Positions 41,985-62,065 of a stretch of 64,000 nucleotides of DNA are shown one piece after another. The stretch lies in assembly GCF_963422355.1 (NCBI RefSeq), contig NC_085090.1, positions 1,137,688 through 1,201,687 of the forward strand, given 5' to 3'. Source of the DNA: Corticium candelabrum (taxonomy: Eukaryota > Porifera > Homoscleromorpha > Homosclerophorida > Plakinidae). A program made the translations under genes and the position numbers. Below the pieces are notes generated by a model. The model saw only the letters and a list, made by a program, of their open reading frames with translations. It was not told the origin of the DNA and made no database searches. Numbering within the stretch: the first letter of the stretch is position 1; every line of letters starts with the position of its first letter.

Positions 41985-44837
41985 CAAGGGCGTCACATGG
42001 GTCCCAAAAGTGGGGGGGCGCAAATTTGAAGCTGAGATATGTGACGTAATTCATGGCGTCATATATATTAAATTCTTTTTAATATCAACATTACAAAAAG
42101 TTTACTAACTATTGTAGAGGAAGACGTCTGTCACAAAGAGCACCAAATTGTGAAACAAGATCATCAATATTACTCTCCAGTTCCTTAGCAATGTCGCATT
42201 CGAAGCACATCAGAGCAAGGGACCGGAGGCGCTCGTCAGCCATCCTAGTTCGCAGCCATGATTTTAGTCGCCTTAGAGCAGAAAACGACCGCTCTGCAGT
42301 TGAAGATGTAGCAGGAATGCAGAGAAACAACTTGAACAGTTTGAAGACTTGGGGAAACAATTCTGTGCAACGGAGAGAAACAAACTGACGAGCAAGAGCA
42401 CCTATGTTGCCGGTCTCCACAACGTCTTTAGAAAAGTGCAGTTTAGAATAATTGTAAAATACTCTTATTTCAGACGTGAACTGAGTGTTGTCAAAGTCAC
42501 CTGTGTAAAAGTGTAATATCTCACTCACAAGCGACTGATCTGGCGCCGATAACGAGACTGACTCGGACAACAACTTCTCAATTCCACAGAACACACGGTA
42601 ATCTTTGCTACAAAAGCGTCGAGTTAGGTCTGATACCATGATATCCAATAATTCATAATATGCTTGTCGATAACGTTCTTTTGGTGACAGTGGCTGATAT
42701 TGGGTCGTGCTTCGTTCGTCAATTCGGTGAGAAGGTCGACGAGCTCGAAGGAGAGCTGGTGGAGTCAGGTTTTTTGCTTTACTCTCTTTCTCCGATGACT
42801 GCCAGAAATTCTCAAAACTTTCATTTGTTCTGAAACTTTGTAGAGTAGCAATGACGCTATCAGCTGATCTTTTTGCTGCCTGAAGATCTACGTTCTCTCC
42901 CTGCAGGTACTGGGATAGATGAGAGATTAATCCTAGTAGAGTGTCTAGAACGGACACATAGAAGAGAAAATTGAATGAAGATACAACAGTCAGTAAACAG
43001 TGAGCTTCACTTCCGATCGCAGCATCGTCAGAGAGTTCGTCCAGAGCAATCAGAATTGATGCAAACTGTTGCCTAACAGTATGGACTGCTGCGTGCCTGG
43101 AACCCCACCTAGTATGACATGGTCGTTGGAGTACTGCTTGCGGGCCCTTTCCTTCGTTCTGTCTTCGTTGCACATCTTGAAACTTTTCATGTCTCTTGGC
43201 TGATCCTTCAAGTAAATTATAGAGACTGGAAACAGCACCTAGAACGTTTCGCACATCTGTAACGTTCTCGCAGCTGTTTTGAAGACTGAGGTTCAATCTG
43301 TGGGCATGGCAATGCACATATCCAGCTTTCTTCTCGACCTCCTGAAGCCTGGTAGCTAAACCTGAGTGCTTCCCGCACATGCTTGACGCTCCATCATAAC
43401 ACTGTGCCCGTACCATAGACATTGATAGGCCCGTCTCAAGCAAAACTTGCGTCAGTTGCTGAAACAGACTTTCTCCGTCAGTACCTTTTAAAGGCCAAAA
43501 TCCAAGAAACCTCTCCTCTACATTCAGGCTGTCTGTTACAAACCTTACATTGACAGACATTTGTTCTACCCTTGATATGTCTTGTGACTCGTCACATATT
43601 AGTCCAAAGAAGCCGCAGTGTTTGACAGCTGTCGTAATTCTCTTCTGAATGTTAGATGCAATGAGTTTCAACATGTCGTTTTGGCTTTTGGGGCTTACGT
43701 AGTGAAAGTTTCCTTCCAAATGGCGTTTTAAGTCAGGGCAGTACCGTGACAGATATTCAAGAAATTCCAGCAGATTTCCTCTGTTGTGAGAATCTTTAGA
43801 TTCATCGTGGCCTCTCAATGGGATGTTTTGTCTTCCCATTAAAAAAATTACTTCAAAAATTTTACGTAAATTGCGTCTGTTCAGCTCTACTTGTGTCTGG
43901 TAGGCTGTACTCAACTGTTGCATAACACTTCCTCTGGTTGCATCCTGCTGTTGGCTATTCTTCCACACTCCAACATTTGAAATATGACTCAAAGATTCCT
44001 CGTGACGCCTCATGTCAGCTACTGCTGACTTCCACTTCCTGAAACCTCTACTCACGAACGCTTGGTCTGGACAACCTTGTTTATCCAGGTTATGCTTTAC
44101 TGTCAGCCGACAAGGAAAGCAGAACGCGGAATCCGCTGCAGGGCTGTACTCAAGCCAGCAAAATTGTGTGTACCAGTGTGGTTGAAAGGACCTATTACAA
44201 GTGCCAGATTTCGTCTGAGGAAATTTCCCATGCGGCAGTTCTTTTGCACAAGGTTGATACGGGCCATTGGTCACAGAACAAGCAGTTGGACCTCGGCAAG
44301 GATCAAACGCATGACACACAGAATCTTTCGGGCCAGATTCACTAGCAGTAGTACTAGTAGAGACAGTCACAGTCACGATAGAACTAGCTGTATCGTCGAA
44401 CCTTGACGTACAAAAAGATGACAAAGACTTGGAGTGAGACGACTCTGGCTGCAGGGAAGTTCTTGATCTAAAAAATTGGCGTGTTACTTTTCCATTTCAA
44501 CAATCCGCGATACGTTGTTAGTGGACCTTAGAAAGGTGGTAAGGAGTTTCTGTCCTTTCCGCTTTGTGTTCTTGTCGCTGCTGAGGCTGACAGAGCTGCT
44601 GCTGTGACAGCTGTCTCCCGCTGACATTTTCCGTATCCGGGTGCTTTAGCCTCGATTTCCAGGCAGTCCTTCATAGCAGTACTACATCTATGCTGAATCA
44701 GCTAATTTAGCTAAAGACAAGCTACACTTCTGTTTAATTAACGTTGAAAATAGAATTGACTCAAAATATAGCAAGCCACGCCCTAAAAAAGTGGGGGGGC
44801 TAGCGCCCTCTCTAGCCCCTAAGACGTGACGCCCTTG
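41985..44837 (-). mobile_element. hAT DNA transposon, full length
   Basis: TIRs CAAGGGCGTCAC at 41985-41996 and its inverse at 44826-44837 are flanked by CAGACCC (41978-41984 and 44838-44844), a 7-bp identical target repeat (hAT duplications are normally 8 bp). The 2853-bp element sits in the right TIR of the Mutator-like element. The matching uninterrupted sequence in the left TIR (38580-38586, gggtctg) confirms the insertion point. Confidence 0.92.
42109..44424 (-). CDS. hAT transposase, ZMYM1/TTF-type
   Basis: This 771-residue uninterrupted frame encodes the transposase of the surrounding hAT element. An N-terminal TTF-type zinc finger lies at about residues 55-115 (WYTQFCWLEY then AFCFPCRL). 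It is followed by the DUF4371-type catalytic region with GLICDESQDISRVEQ, CYDGASSMCGKHSG and YVHCHAHRLNLSL at about 270-390, and by the C-terminal dimerisation domain TSSTAERSFSALRRLKSWLR at about 700-760. Length and order are typical of ZMYM1-like hAT proteins. The ATG at 44424 is the first long-frame start; a short upstream exon cannot be excluded. TIRs and target repeats argue against a domesticated gene. Confidence 0.92.
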   Translation of the reverse strand: MSSFCTSRFDDTASSIVTVTVSTSTTASESGPKDSVCHAFDPCRGPTACSVTNGPYQPCAKELPHGKFPQTKSGTCNRSFQPHWYTQFCWLEYSPAADSAFCFPCRLTVKHNLDKQGCPDQAFVSRGFRKWKSAVADMRRHEESLSHISNVGVWKNSQQQDATRGSVMQQLSTAYQTQVELNRRNLRKIFEVIFLMGRQNIPLRGHDESKDSHNRGNLLEFLEYLSRYCPDLKRHLEGNFHYVSPKSQNDMLKLIASNIQKRITTAVKHCGFFGLICDESQDISRVEQMSVNVRFVTDSLNVEERFLGFWPLKGTDGESLFQQLTQVLLETGLSMSMVRAQCYDGASSMCGKHSGLATRLQEVEKKAGYVHCHAHRLNLSLQNSCENVTDVRNVLGAVSSLYNLLEGSAKRHEKFQDVQRRQNEGKGPQAVLQRPCHTRWGSRHAAVHTVRQQFASILIALDELSDDAAIGSEAHCLLTVVSSFNFLFYVSVLDTLLGLISHLSQYLQGENVDLQAAKRSADSVIATLQSFRTNESFENFWQSSEKESKAKNLTPPALLRARRPSHRIDERSTTQYQPLSPKERYRQAYYELLDIMVSDLTRRFCSKDYRVFCGIEKLLSESVSLSAPDQSLVSEILHFYTGDFDNTQFTSEIRVFYNYSKLHFSKDVVETGNIGALARQFVSLRCTELFPQVFKLFKLFLCIPATSSTAERSFSALRRLKSWLRTRMADERLRSLALMCFECDIAKELESNIDDLVSQFGALCDRRLPLQ

Positions 44838-44932
44838 CAGACCCGTGGAGGACGATTTTGTATCGGCGCTACACGGGTCTGGGAGGCCGAGGCTACGTAG
44901 AAGCCAGGGCAGCAACATACGTTTTTATTCTA

Positions 44933-45720
44933 CACACCGGCGTAGCGTGGTCCTCAAGTTTGAGGGGGCTGATAAATTAGGCTGAAAACCACGCCCATTT
45001 TCTACTTTTCTACCTCGCAGTTTGTAGACATCTAAGTAAATTAGTATCAATTTCAGGTTACAACTAAACTGGGGGACTGAGTACCGTCAGCGTGCGTCTA
45101 AAGGAATGGAAACACTGTTACCGTCCGTGCCAAAAAGTTTTTCATGGCTCGCTGCGGTCGTCAAAATTAAATGGCATTTCGATGACAATAGAATCTAGAA
45201 GACCAATTCAGTGCAAACGACGTTGACCAATTTTAGCATTTCATAATCTAGGGAGCAATATAGGTCTAGCTATAGTTTTTTAATTAATAAATAGACTAGA
45301 CCTGTGGAGAAAGTACCGTGGAGTGCAAGCAAATCATTAGGTAGCGGAGCCGCAGGAAATTCCATTCTCCCTAAGTATCCACGACTTCTCGACACTGGTT
45401 TTATCATACTGAAACGATGATGTGTATTGTCACAGAGATATAGTTAGCGTCGTCGTCGATCGTCAACATACTACTCTGAGAGAGGACTGTCACTGTTTAG
45501 TAACATAGTTAAAATGACAGTTTTGCCTAAAGCGAAGTGACACGCCCAAAATGTTTGGGGCTATAGCCTCCCCCAGCCCTTACACCCCACTACCTCACCC
45601 ACCCCCATCCCTACCCCCACCCCCATCCCTACCCCCTACCCCCACCCCCATCCCTACCCCCACCCCCATCCCTACCCCCACCCCCACCCCCACCCCCACC
45701 CCCGACGCTACGCCGGTGTG
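44933..45720. mobile_element. TIR element with CACACCGGCGTAGCG ends
   Basis: Perfect 15-bp inverted ends (44933-44947 and 45706-45720). The left 65 bp (tggtcctcaagtttgagggg, aaaaccacgccc) recurs inverted at 48855-48914, defining a family. The right part contains a C-rich tandem array. No transposase frame. Confidence 0.7.
45584..45704. repeat. (CCCCCA/CCCCTA)n array
   Basis: Irregular tandem of ccccca, ccccta and ccatccct units over about 120 bp. The minus strand has many runs of four or five G, compatible with G-quadruplex folding. It is internal to the CACACCGG element. Confidence 0.9.
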
Positions 45721-45949
45721 AATCTAGACCAGCTATACTAACCAGACAGAGACCTGAAACGCGTCATCTGAGCAACAGACGACGGGCAGCGTGGATCTCC
45801 AGCCTAGAGAGAAAGTACTGGAAACCGTCGCAGCATTCGTGTGTTTGCTCTGAGCACTTTCTGTCTGGTAGAGCTGTCATTTCTAGTATGTTCTATAATA
45901 AAAGAGTAATCTATGCCACTCTGAAAGTTTCTAAATCAAGAATTCAGAC

Positions 45950-46260
45950 AATCTAGAACGAGCGTGTGAAGACCCTATTGCTATGACAATACAAAGACAA
46001 CGATTGCAATGGTTGGGCCATCTGCTGCGCATGAGTGACAATCGTCCCAAAAAAACAACTACTTCGCAGCAGACTTAGTAATGCAACAAGGCCAACACAT
46101 GCATGGGCCTAGCTAAACAAATTTGGATACATGTTGTCACAAGAGACCTCAGGTCATTACGTACAGTCTTCGTGTTGCTGGTAATCGTGCTGCTTGGAGA
46201 AGCGCTCTAGTACGCTGCGTTGCCAAAATCCATAGTGGGTATAGTGGAATCAAGGTTTCA
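45950..46260 (+). pseudogene. LINE 3' end fragment
   Basis: Plus-strand translation shows RQRLQWLGHLLRMSDNRP (about 45995-46050) and, in a shifted frame, VAGNRAAWRSALVRCVAKI (about 46170-46225). These correspond to the post-RT tail of RT-bearing LINEs (RRLxWxGHxxRM... then DRxxWRxxV). It runs straight into the (TG)n tract at 46262. Confidence 0.55.

Positions 46261-46261
<1 letters not shown>

Positions 46262-46340
<79 letters not shown>
46262..46340. repeat. (TG)n microsatellite at a LINE 3' end
   Basis: About 39 GT units immediately after the LINE tail fragment. Confidence 0.97.
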
Positions 46341-46344
<4 letters not shown>

Positions 46345-47535
46345 GCGTACCATAGAGGTCAAAAGGGAAGCTGTCGTCGTCTTCCAGACTTCTCCTGCGA
46401 CGACGCGATTTCCTGCCGATAGAACCTGCCTCCGCTCGCGCGCTAATAATATTATATCTCCGTAACGGCGTATCGGATCTCCACCGAATAAGGCAGAATT
46501 TAAACTTGTCGCAACGGCAGGAACGTCTTCGAAGTGACAATACGACTTGTTCATACACATGCAGTTACCTAGACGTTTCGACCTTTTGTCGATCGTACGC
46601 GTCGTACGTCACAATTCGACGACGTACGTCACAAGAGAATCGCTAGAAATCTTGAAAACGGCACTGAAAACGGGATAAAGTTTTCTCGATGTCTTAGAAA
46701 CCGTACGATGTCTAGAACAGTGCACGGGCGTCTAGAGCAGAAGTGCGTCATTGGGAACGTGCGCTAGACTCCGTGATCTGTGACTTCTCGGCCGATCGAA
46801 CCTACTTCCCTCGCGCCCGAATTTCTCTGGGACGGCACATCAGATCTCCACCTAATTTAGACTGCCCGTTTCTGACATTGGGCGGTACGTGTCGTTTAGT
46901 GCCGGGAATTCGAAAAAGGCAATTAACACATTTTTTGCATATATCCGGGTGTTTCACTTTTTAGTGTCTCTGCATGGTTTGTTAATTAACAATCAATAAT
47001 GCAATCAGCCCGGGCAAAGAACGGAATCTGTAACAGGATATATTCTACTTTGAGATAATCGATCTCAAAACGCAATATCACCTAACGGTGTCTAGCTCTG
47101 AACGAAATTGTTTATCTAGAAGAAATCAGTGCCACTAAAATTGGACAACATTTTATTGCGCGACTTCAAGACGCGACACTGTCTTTCTATGGCTTTAAGA
47201 ATAAATATTGAATAATCTCAGAACCGTGGACGTATTTATCTAACATCTCTAGTCAGTTGTTTGTTCATTCTAAGAAGTTTAATTAATTTGTAGTATGTCG
47301 GTATAAAATACATTATGTCGTTGTTTCTAGTTTGTTAGATAGCTTGTACACTGCCGATACAGGAGGAAAGCACGCTCGTATACGTGAGCGTATGTTTTTG
47401 ACAATGCCCTAGAGAACAACAATGTTGATCAGTACGTCAGTTGTACGTTTACTATACTTAATTTATATCAGTTGTGGCACTTGTGCTGTTAATTAAACGT
47501 TATGTAGATTACATTGACAATTTATGTCTATACAG
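46341..47535. other. CpG-rich intergenic or upstream region
   Basis: No gene recognised. Two diverged direct copies of gccgatagaacctgcctccg...ggatctccacc lie at about 46415-46485 and 46788-46850. An ATG at 47422 opens a short hydrophobic frame (MLISTSVVRLLYLIYISCG) that could be a signal-peptide exon of the gene downstream, but no donor of the required phase was found. Confidence 0.35.
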
Positions 47536-47696
47536 ACGGTCTACTGAAATGGTACCTCTAGAATGGCTAGACGAACATAGCACGCTATTCGTTGCGTGGG
47601 AGAATTGCACATGCGTTTACGATAAAGACTCTGCTAGAGAAACTCACTTCTCTGACGACTGCGCAAAACTGCAAGCGCATCTGGATGCCGAAATCA
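47536..47696 (+). CDS. Possible upstream exon of the LDLa/VWD mosaic gene
   Basis: A 161-nt stretch between an acceptor (tctatacag) and a donor (gtaaga) reads RSTEMVPLEWLDEHSTLFVA, then WENCTCVYDKDSARETHF and SDDCAKLQAHLDAEI, with three cysteines as in extracellular proteins. It ends in the phase that the LDLa exon at 51370 needs. No domain is recognised. It could belong to another gene; the intron to the LDLa exon would be 3.7 kb. Confidence 0.4.
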
Positions 47697-48642
47697 GTAA
47701 GATAGCCGTCTTGGCTGCATGCATGTGCACATTTTTGTGAAGTTTTCAACAGTTCGATCACGATCGATCTTTTGCAAGTTTCTCAAACATGCAAGACAAT
47801 TATCTTACTAGAGATGCATGTACTGTGTGTACCAATAGCTATAAAGTAGTCTTGTCCTTACGGTGTCGTCAATCATGCAGCGAGCGCCCAAACGGCGGTT
47901 GCATAGAAGTGAGACACCTCAGACCATGCGTTGGCGGATAGATGGGAGGAGTCAGGACTCCTCCTGTTCAACGACAAGCTTACCACAGCTGAAATCTTGT
48001 TTGTTGTGTTATTAAATTAAAGTGAACGTAAGTTAATGTTTTAATGGATGGTTAATTCTAACATATATGCCTATAATTACCTAATGAATATTTGATAGAA
48101 AGTTAACTCTATTACGGTGGTACATATTGAAGTGAGTTTGCTGGTTCTGTAGGTCAAATACAGATCTAGTTGCTATGGGGCGTGGCTAATGAAACAACTG
48201 GACCCCTCTTTCGAAAAATTCTGTATCCGCGCCAGGCGTCGCCTTCCTAATTCTATTTGCCTTTGAGGCGTTTTTGCAACTTCAATTGCTAAATACAAAC
48301 TGTTGTAGGCTACGTTCGAATAGTATACAGTCGCGTCTCGGTCTAGATCGGGCTCTATACAGCAGTAGAGTTGCCGTCAGTTAATTTCCATGGTAATGGA
48401 GCAACTTGTGGCCCCCGGCTATTGTGGTCCAGCCCAGACAAAATATGCATATGGCAATTGCTAATAAAATATAGGTTATCAGAGTTTGCTACTCTTTCAA
48501 AGCTCGACTTTTTGTTGAGAAATAATGCTGAATCAAATCTTGCTGAAGAATTTTGACAAAATGTACATGTGACGAATTTCAACACAAGTTATTTGATCAA
48601 GAGTTGGTCCAAATTAAGACAGCTGATCACAAGATACACGTG

Positions 48643-48914
48643 CACCGGCGTCGAGGGAGGCTGGGGGAGGCTAAAACGCTAGCCTCCCCAGTTTTTGTAA
48701 GTGTGTCAAGCAGCAGCGCTATGTTTTCCTAGGTTGTTAGCATGAGTAAATTTAAACTTTATCTATGCTTTCATGGTTAGCTATTTAGACACCTTTCGTT
48801 GGACGAAAGCAATGGCGGACGTCTGTTGCTGCATGTGGACGTGAAAGGGCGTGGCTTTTTAATGGGATTGATCAGCCCTGCCAAGCTTGAGGACCACACT
48901 ATAGCTACGCCGGT
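48643..48914. mobile_element. Short copy of the CACACCGGCGTAGCG element
   Basis: The left end is caccggcgt and the right end is acgccggt, with ACGTG directly repeated at 48638-48642 and 48915-48919. The right 60 bp, inverted, matches the left end of 44933-45720. It also has an internal short palindrome (gaggctgggggaggctaaaa / gctagcctcccc). Confidence 0.6.
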
Positions 48915-49216
48915 ACGTGACACTTAAGTTTACTCAATAAAACCCCTAGCTAAGTACCATCAGGTCGACTGTGGAAGACTTTGTTGCTCTCTTGAAAATT
49001 AATTAATGTGTGACGTACATGGCACAGTTAGAGCTGCTTTGTGCTAAGTTCTGGGGTACGTAATTCTTGCTCCACTTTATTAAGTTAAGTAAAATCTTAA
49101 TTTGTAGAGCATTAATAAAGTATGCTATAGTTATTAAATTAAGTTAGAGACACCGCAACTATCTAAAGGGTTAGAGATGTCTATCAGCTAGTACCCTTAA
49201 GGGCGTTCTAGCTAGA

Positions 49217-50010
49217 CAGAGGCGGATCCAGAAAGTTTTTGACTAGAAGTTCCAAGCTAGGATGACATTGAATATTCCGAGACTCTTCATTTCAAAGTTT
49301 TACACATTTTACATGACTATAGCTAAATTTACACCTCATCCGGTTCTATAATTATCACAGGGTATGGTAGTACCTTGTATGCAGGGATTCGGTTAGGGAT
49401 GGTAGTGGCGGCGTGGTCGTCTATTTGCGCGCTTAGCTAGAAAACATAGTAAAGAAAGACTAAACTTTTTCGAAATCAACGAATCGAAATGTTTGCACGT
49501 TGTGTACTATATCCTATTTTGCTTTAGTCACTAATTTAGCTAACAACATAGAAAACAGTTGCTAGCCTCGGAGGCCCATACGGTAATTTTGTTCTTCTTT
49601 CTTGTACGTTATGTACGGCTGTGAAACTTGAGAAAACAGTTTAGAATTACCCGAACTCTATTCTTTTGGTGATTAATTAATTGATACACCCCAGAATTTT
49701 GCAGTAGGGGTGGTTCAAAGTCTTTCAGCTACAGACACGCCCAATTCATCAGCGACGCTGGAATGGAGATCTAGGTAAAATGTCTGTAACATTAATTAAA
49801 ACTCTATCTTTTGGCATCGCGATCATTAATTGCTTTGCATGCATGAGAATGATTCTTTAGACAACCTCGCATGCAGATGTGACTAACAGTGACTCTGGTA
49901 GGCTTTTGGAACTTGAGTACGTAGTAGTGTTTATACCCTATCACGGACGGCCTGGCTGGCTGGCAAGGGGAGACCAGCGCCCGGCCGACCACTCCCTAGA
50001 TCCGCGCCTG
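49217..50010. mobile_element. Putative element with cagaggcggatccag ends
   Basis: cagaggcggatccag (49217) and the inverted ctagatccgcgcctg (ending 50010) are hAT-like termini. No target duplication and no transposase were seen, so this is tentative. Confidence 0.35.
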
Positions 50011-50039
50011 CATGTACACATAGACAGTCAACAAAGGAC

Positions 50040-50781
50040 CTGAGCTGCCAACTCTCCCGCATTGAGTGGGATACTCCCCTTCTCCCGTCTACCCTCATTT
50101 GGCATCAAATCTCTCGCATTCTGACCATTGGTGGGTGTGACCAAAATGATGGGCGTGCCTGTTCTGTGTAACTGTATCCTAAAGTTTTAGTCCATGCATG
50201 TGTACGCACATACTTGATATTCCAATATCAATTTCTATGTGCTAGCCCCTCTTCATCCGGCTCTTTCATGACGTACTTGGTCAAAATACCGATCAACATA
50301 GGAGGAGTCGGTCAGAAGTGGGAAAGGGGGAGGGGCTGGCTACCTGATTATCATATGTATTGCTGGAAAAGCGATCGAGAAAGGCCACAAGAAAATAGAA
50401 TCCAGAACATCCCAACTAGCCACGAGAATGTGCATGTACTTTGTTTAGATTTCTAAAGCAGGCAGTAGTACTTACAGTACAAGTTCTGTGTGTAATTAAT
50501 TAACTATTATGTTTAGTAATTGGTGTTGATACTGTGTGTCGCTAATTAGGCACATTAATCAATTGGTTATACATTTGTTGCACTATAATTAATTAATTAA
50601 TGGCTTCTACTCCAACCGGGCGTGCAAATATTTAAATTTTGATAATTAGATATTATTTATATATATTATTTAACACTTATTACGATATAAATTTAGTGAT
50701 ATTAAGGCTATTGTAGCTGTGTCCAAAAATTTAAACTCCCGCATTCTCCCGCATTTTGACACTGCTAGGTTGGCAGGTCTG
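50040..50781 (+). mobile_element. Second copy of the CAGA...TCTG element
   Basis: Collinear with the minus-strand copy at 39085-41708. It starts ctgagctgccaactctcccg and ends ctaggttggcaggtctg, and is uninterrupted at 742 bp, so it shows the full-length structure of the family. No clear 6-bp duplication survives at its ends. Confidence 0.75.
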
Positions 50782-51353
50782 AGGGAGCAACTTTGATGCA
50801 GAAGAACTAGTTATGATAATACGACTTATAATTACTTATGTCCATAAAGACAAAACTACTTAGTCCGAAATAACACATATACTAGATACGACAATGGTAT
50901 TTACACTAGGGTATCCAAAAATTCTGACCAAGTTTCGGAACATACTTAGTACGTCAGGAACGTACTACAAATGGTAGTACTGTAGATGCTAGAAGATCAG
51001 AGTAGAAGAACAGAAAGTCAAACATGTTTTGAGATCCATGCAGTTTGTAGCAGAGTAGTGTTAAGATTATAATAACAGTATTTGGATATATTAATTAAGT
51101 TATATTCTGCAATTCTGTAATCAGTAATTGTTTCATTTAATATCAATTATTGAGTAATATTAATATCAACAGTTGTGACTCCAAACGTCTCTTGTTGCCA
51201 CAATTTAGTTCTTTTTGTTAATACACTTGTCATAGACAGCTGCATTGGCTTTATGTCTACTCTATACAGATAATACTTCTACTTCTTCAACTCGTTACGT
51301 GTCACTATCAAGGTAAATTTCTGGCTCTGCCTACAGCAGTACTAATAGAATGA

Positions 51354-61994
<10,641 letters not shown>

Positions 61995-62019
61995 GTGAGT
62001 TAGAATATTGGCATACAAG

Positions 62020-62020
<1 letters not shown>

Positions 62021-62062
<42 letters not shown>
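62021..62062. repeat. (TA)n tract at a LINE 5' junction
   Basis: About 20 TA units that run directly into the LINE coding frame. Confidence 0.95.

Positions 62063-62065
<3 letters not shown>

Larger units (their letters stand above)
38539..44895. mobile_element. Mutator-like long-TIR element carrying nested transposons
   Basis: Both ends read TAGCCTCGGCCTCCCAGACC inward (38539 rightwards; 44895 leftwards) and are flanked by the 9-bp direct repeat CGTAGAAGC (38530-38538 and 44896-44904). The inverted similarity runs at least 150 bp (gtgtagcgccgatacaaa, ggtctgggatggtaccgcct, ttggtcctaggacca, gtgttcagtttcat). Long TIRs plus a 9-bp duplication are the hallmark of Mutator-like elements. After removal of the elements at 39085-41708 and 41985-44837 the host element is about 0.9 kb with no transposase, so it is non-autonomous. 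Confidence 0.85.

Noticed and set aside
41583..42023. 146-residue minus-strand frame
   Set aside because: It runs through the end of the CAGA element and the Mutator-like TIR; its sequence mirrors the inverted copy at 38539-38700 and has no protein features.
46415..46850. Possible conserved RNA in the two copies of ggatctccacc
   Set aside because: The two copies are diverged and no consistent pairing could be drawn; kept only as a direct repeat.
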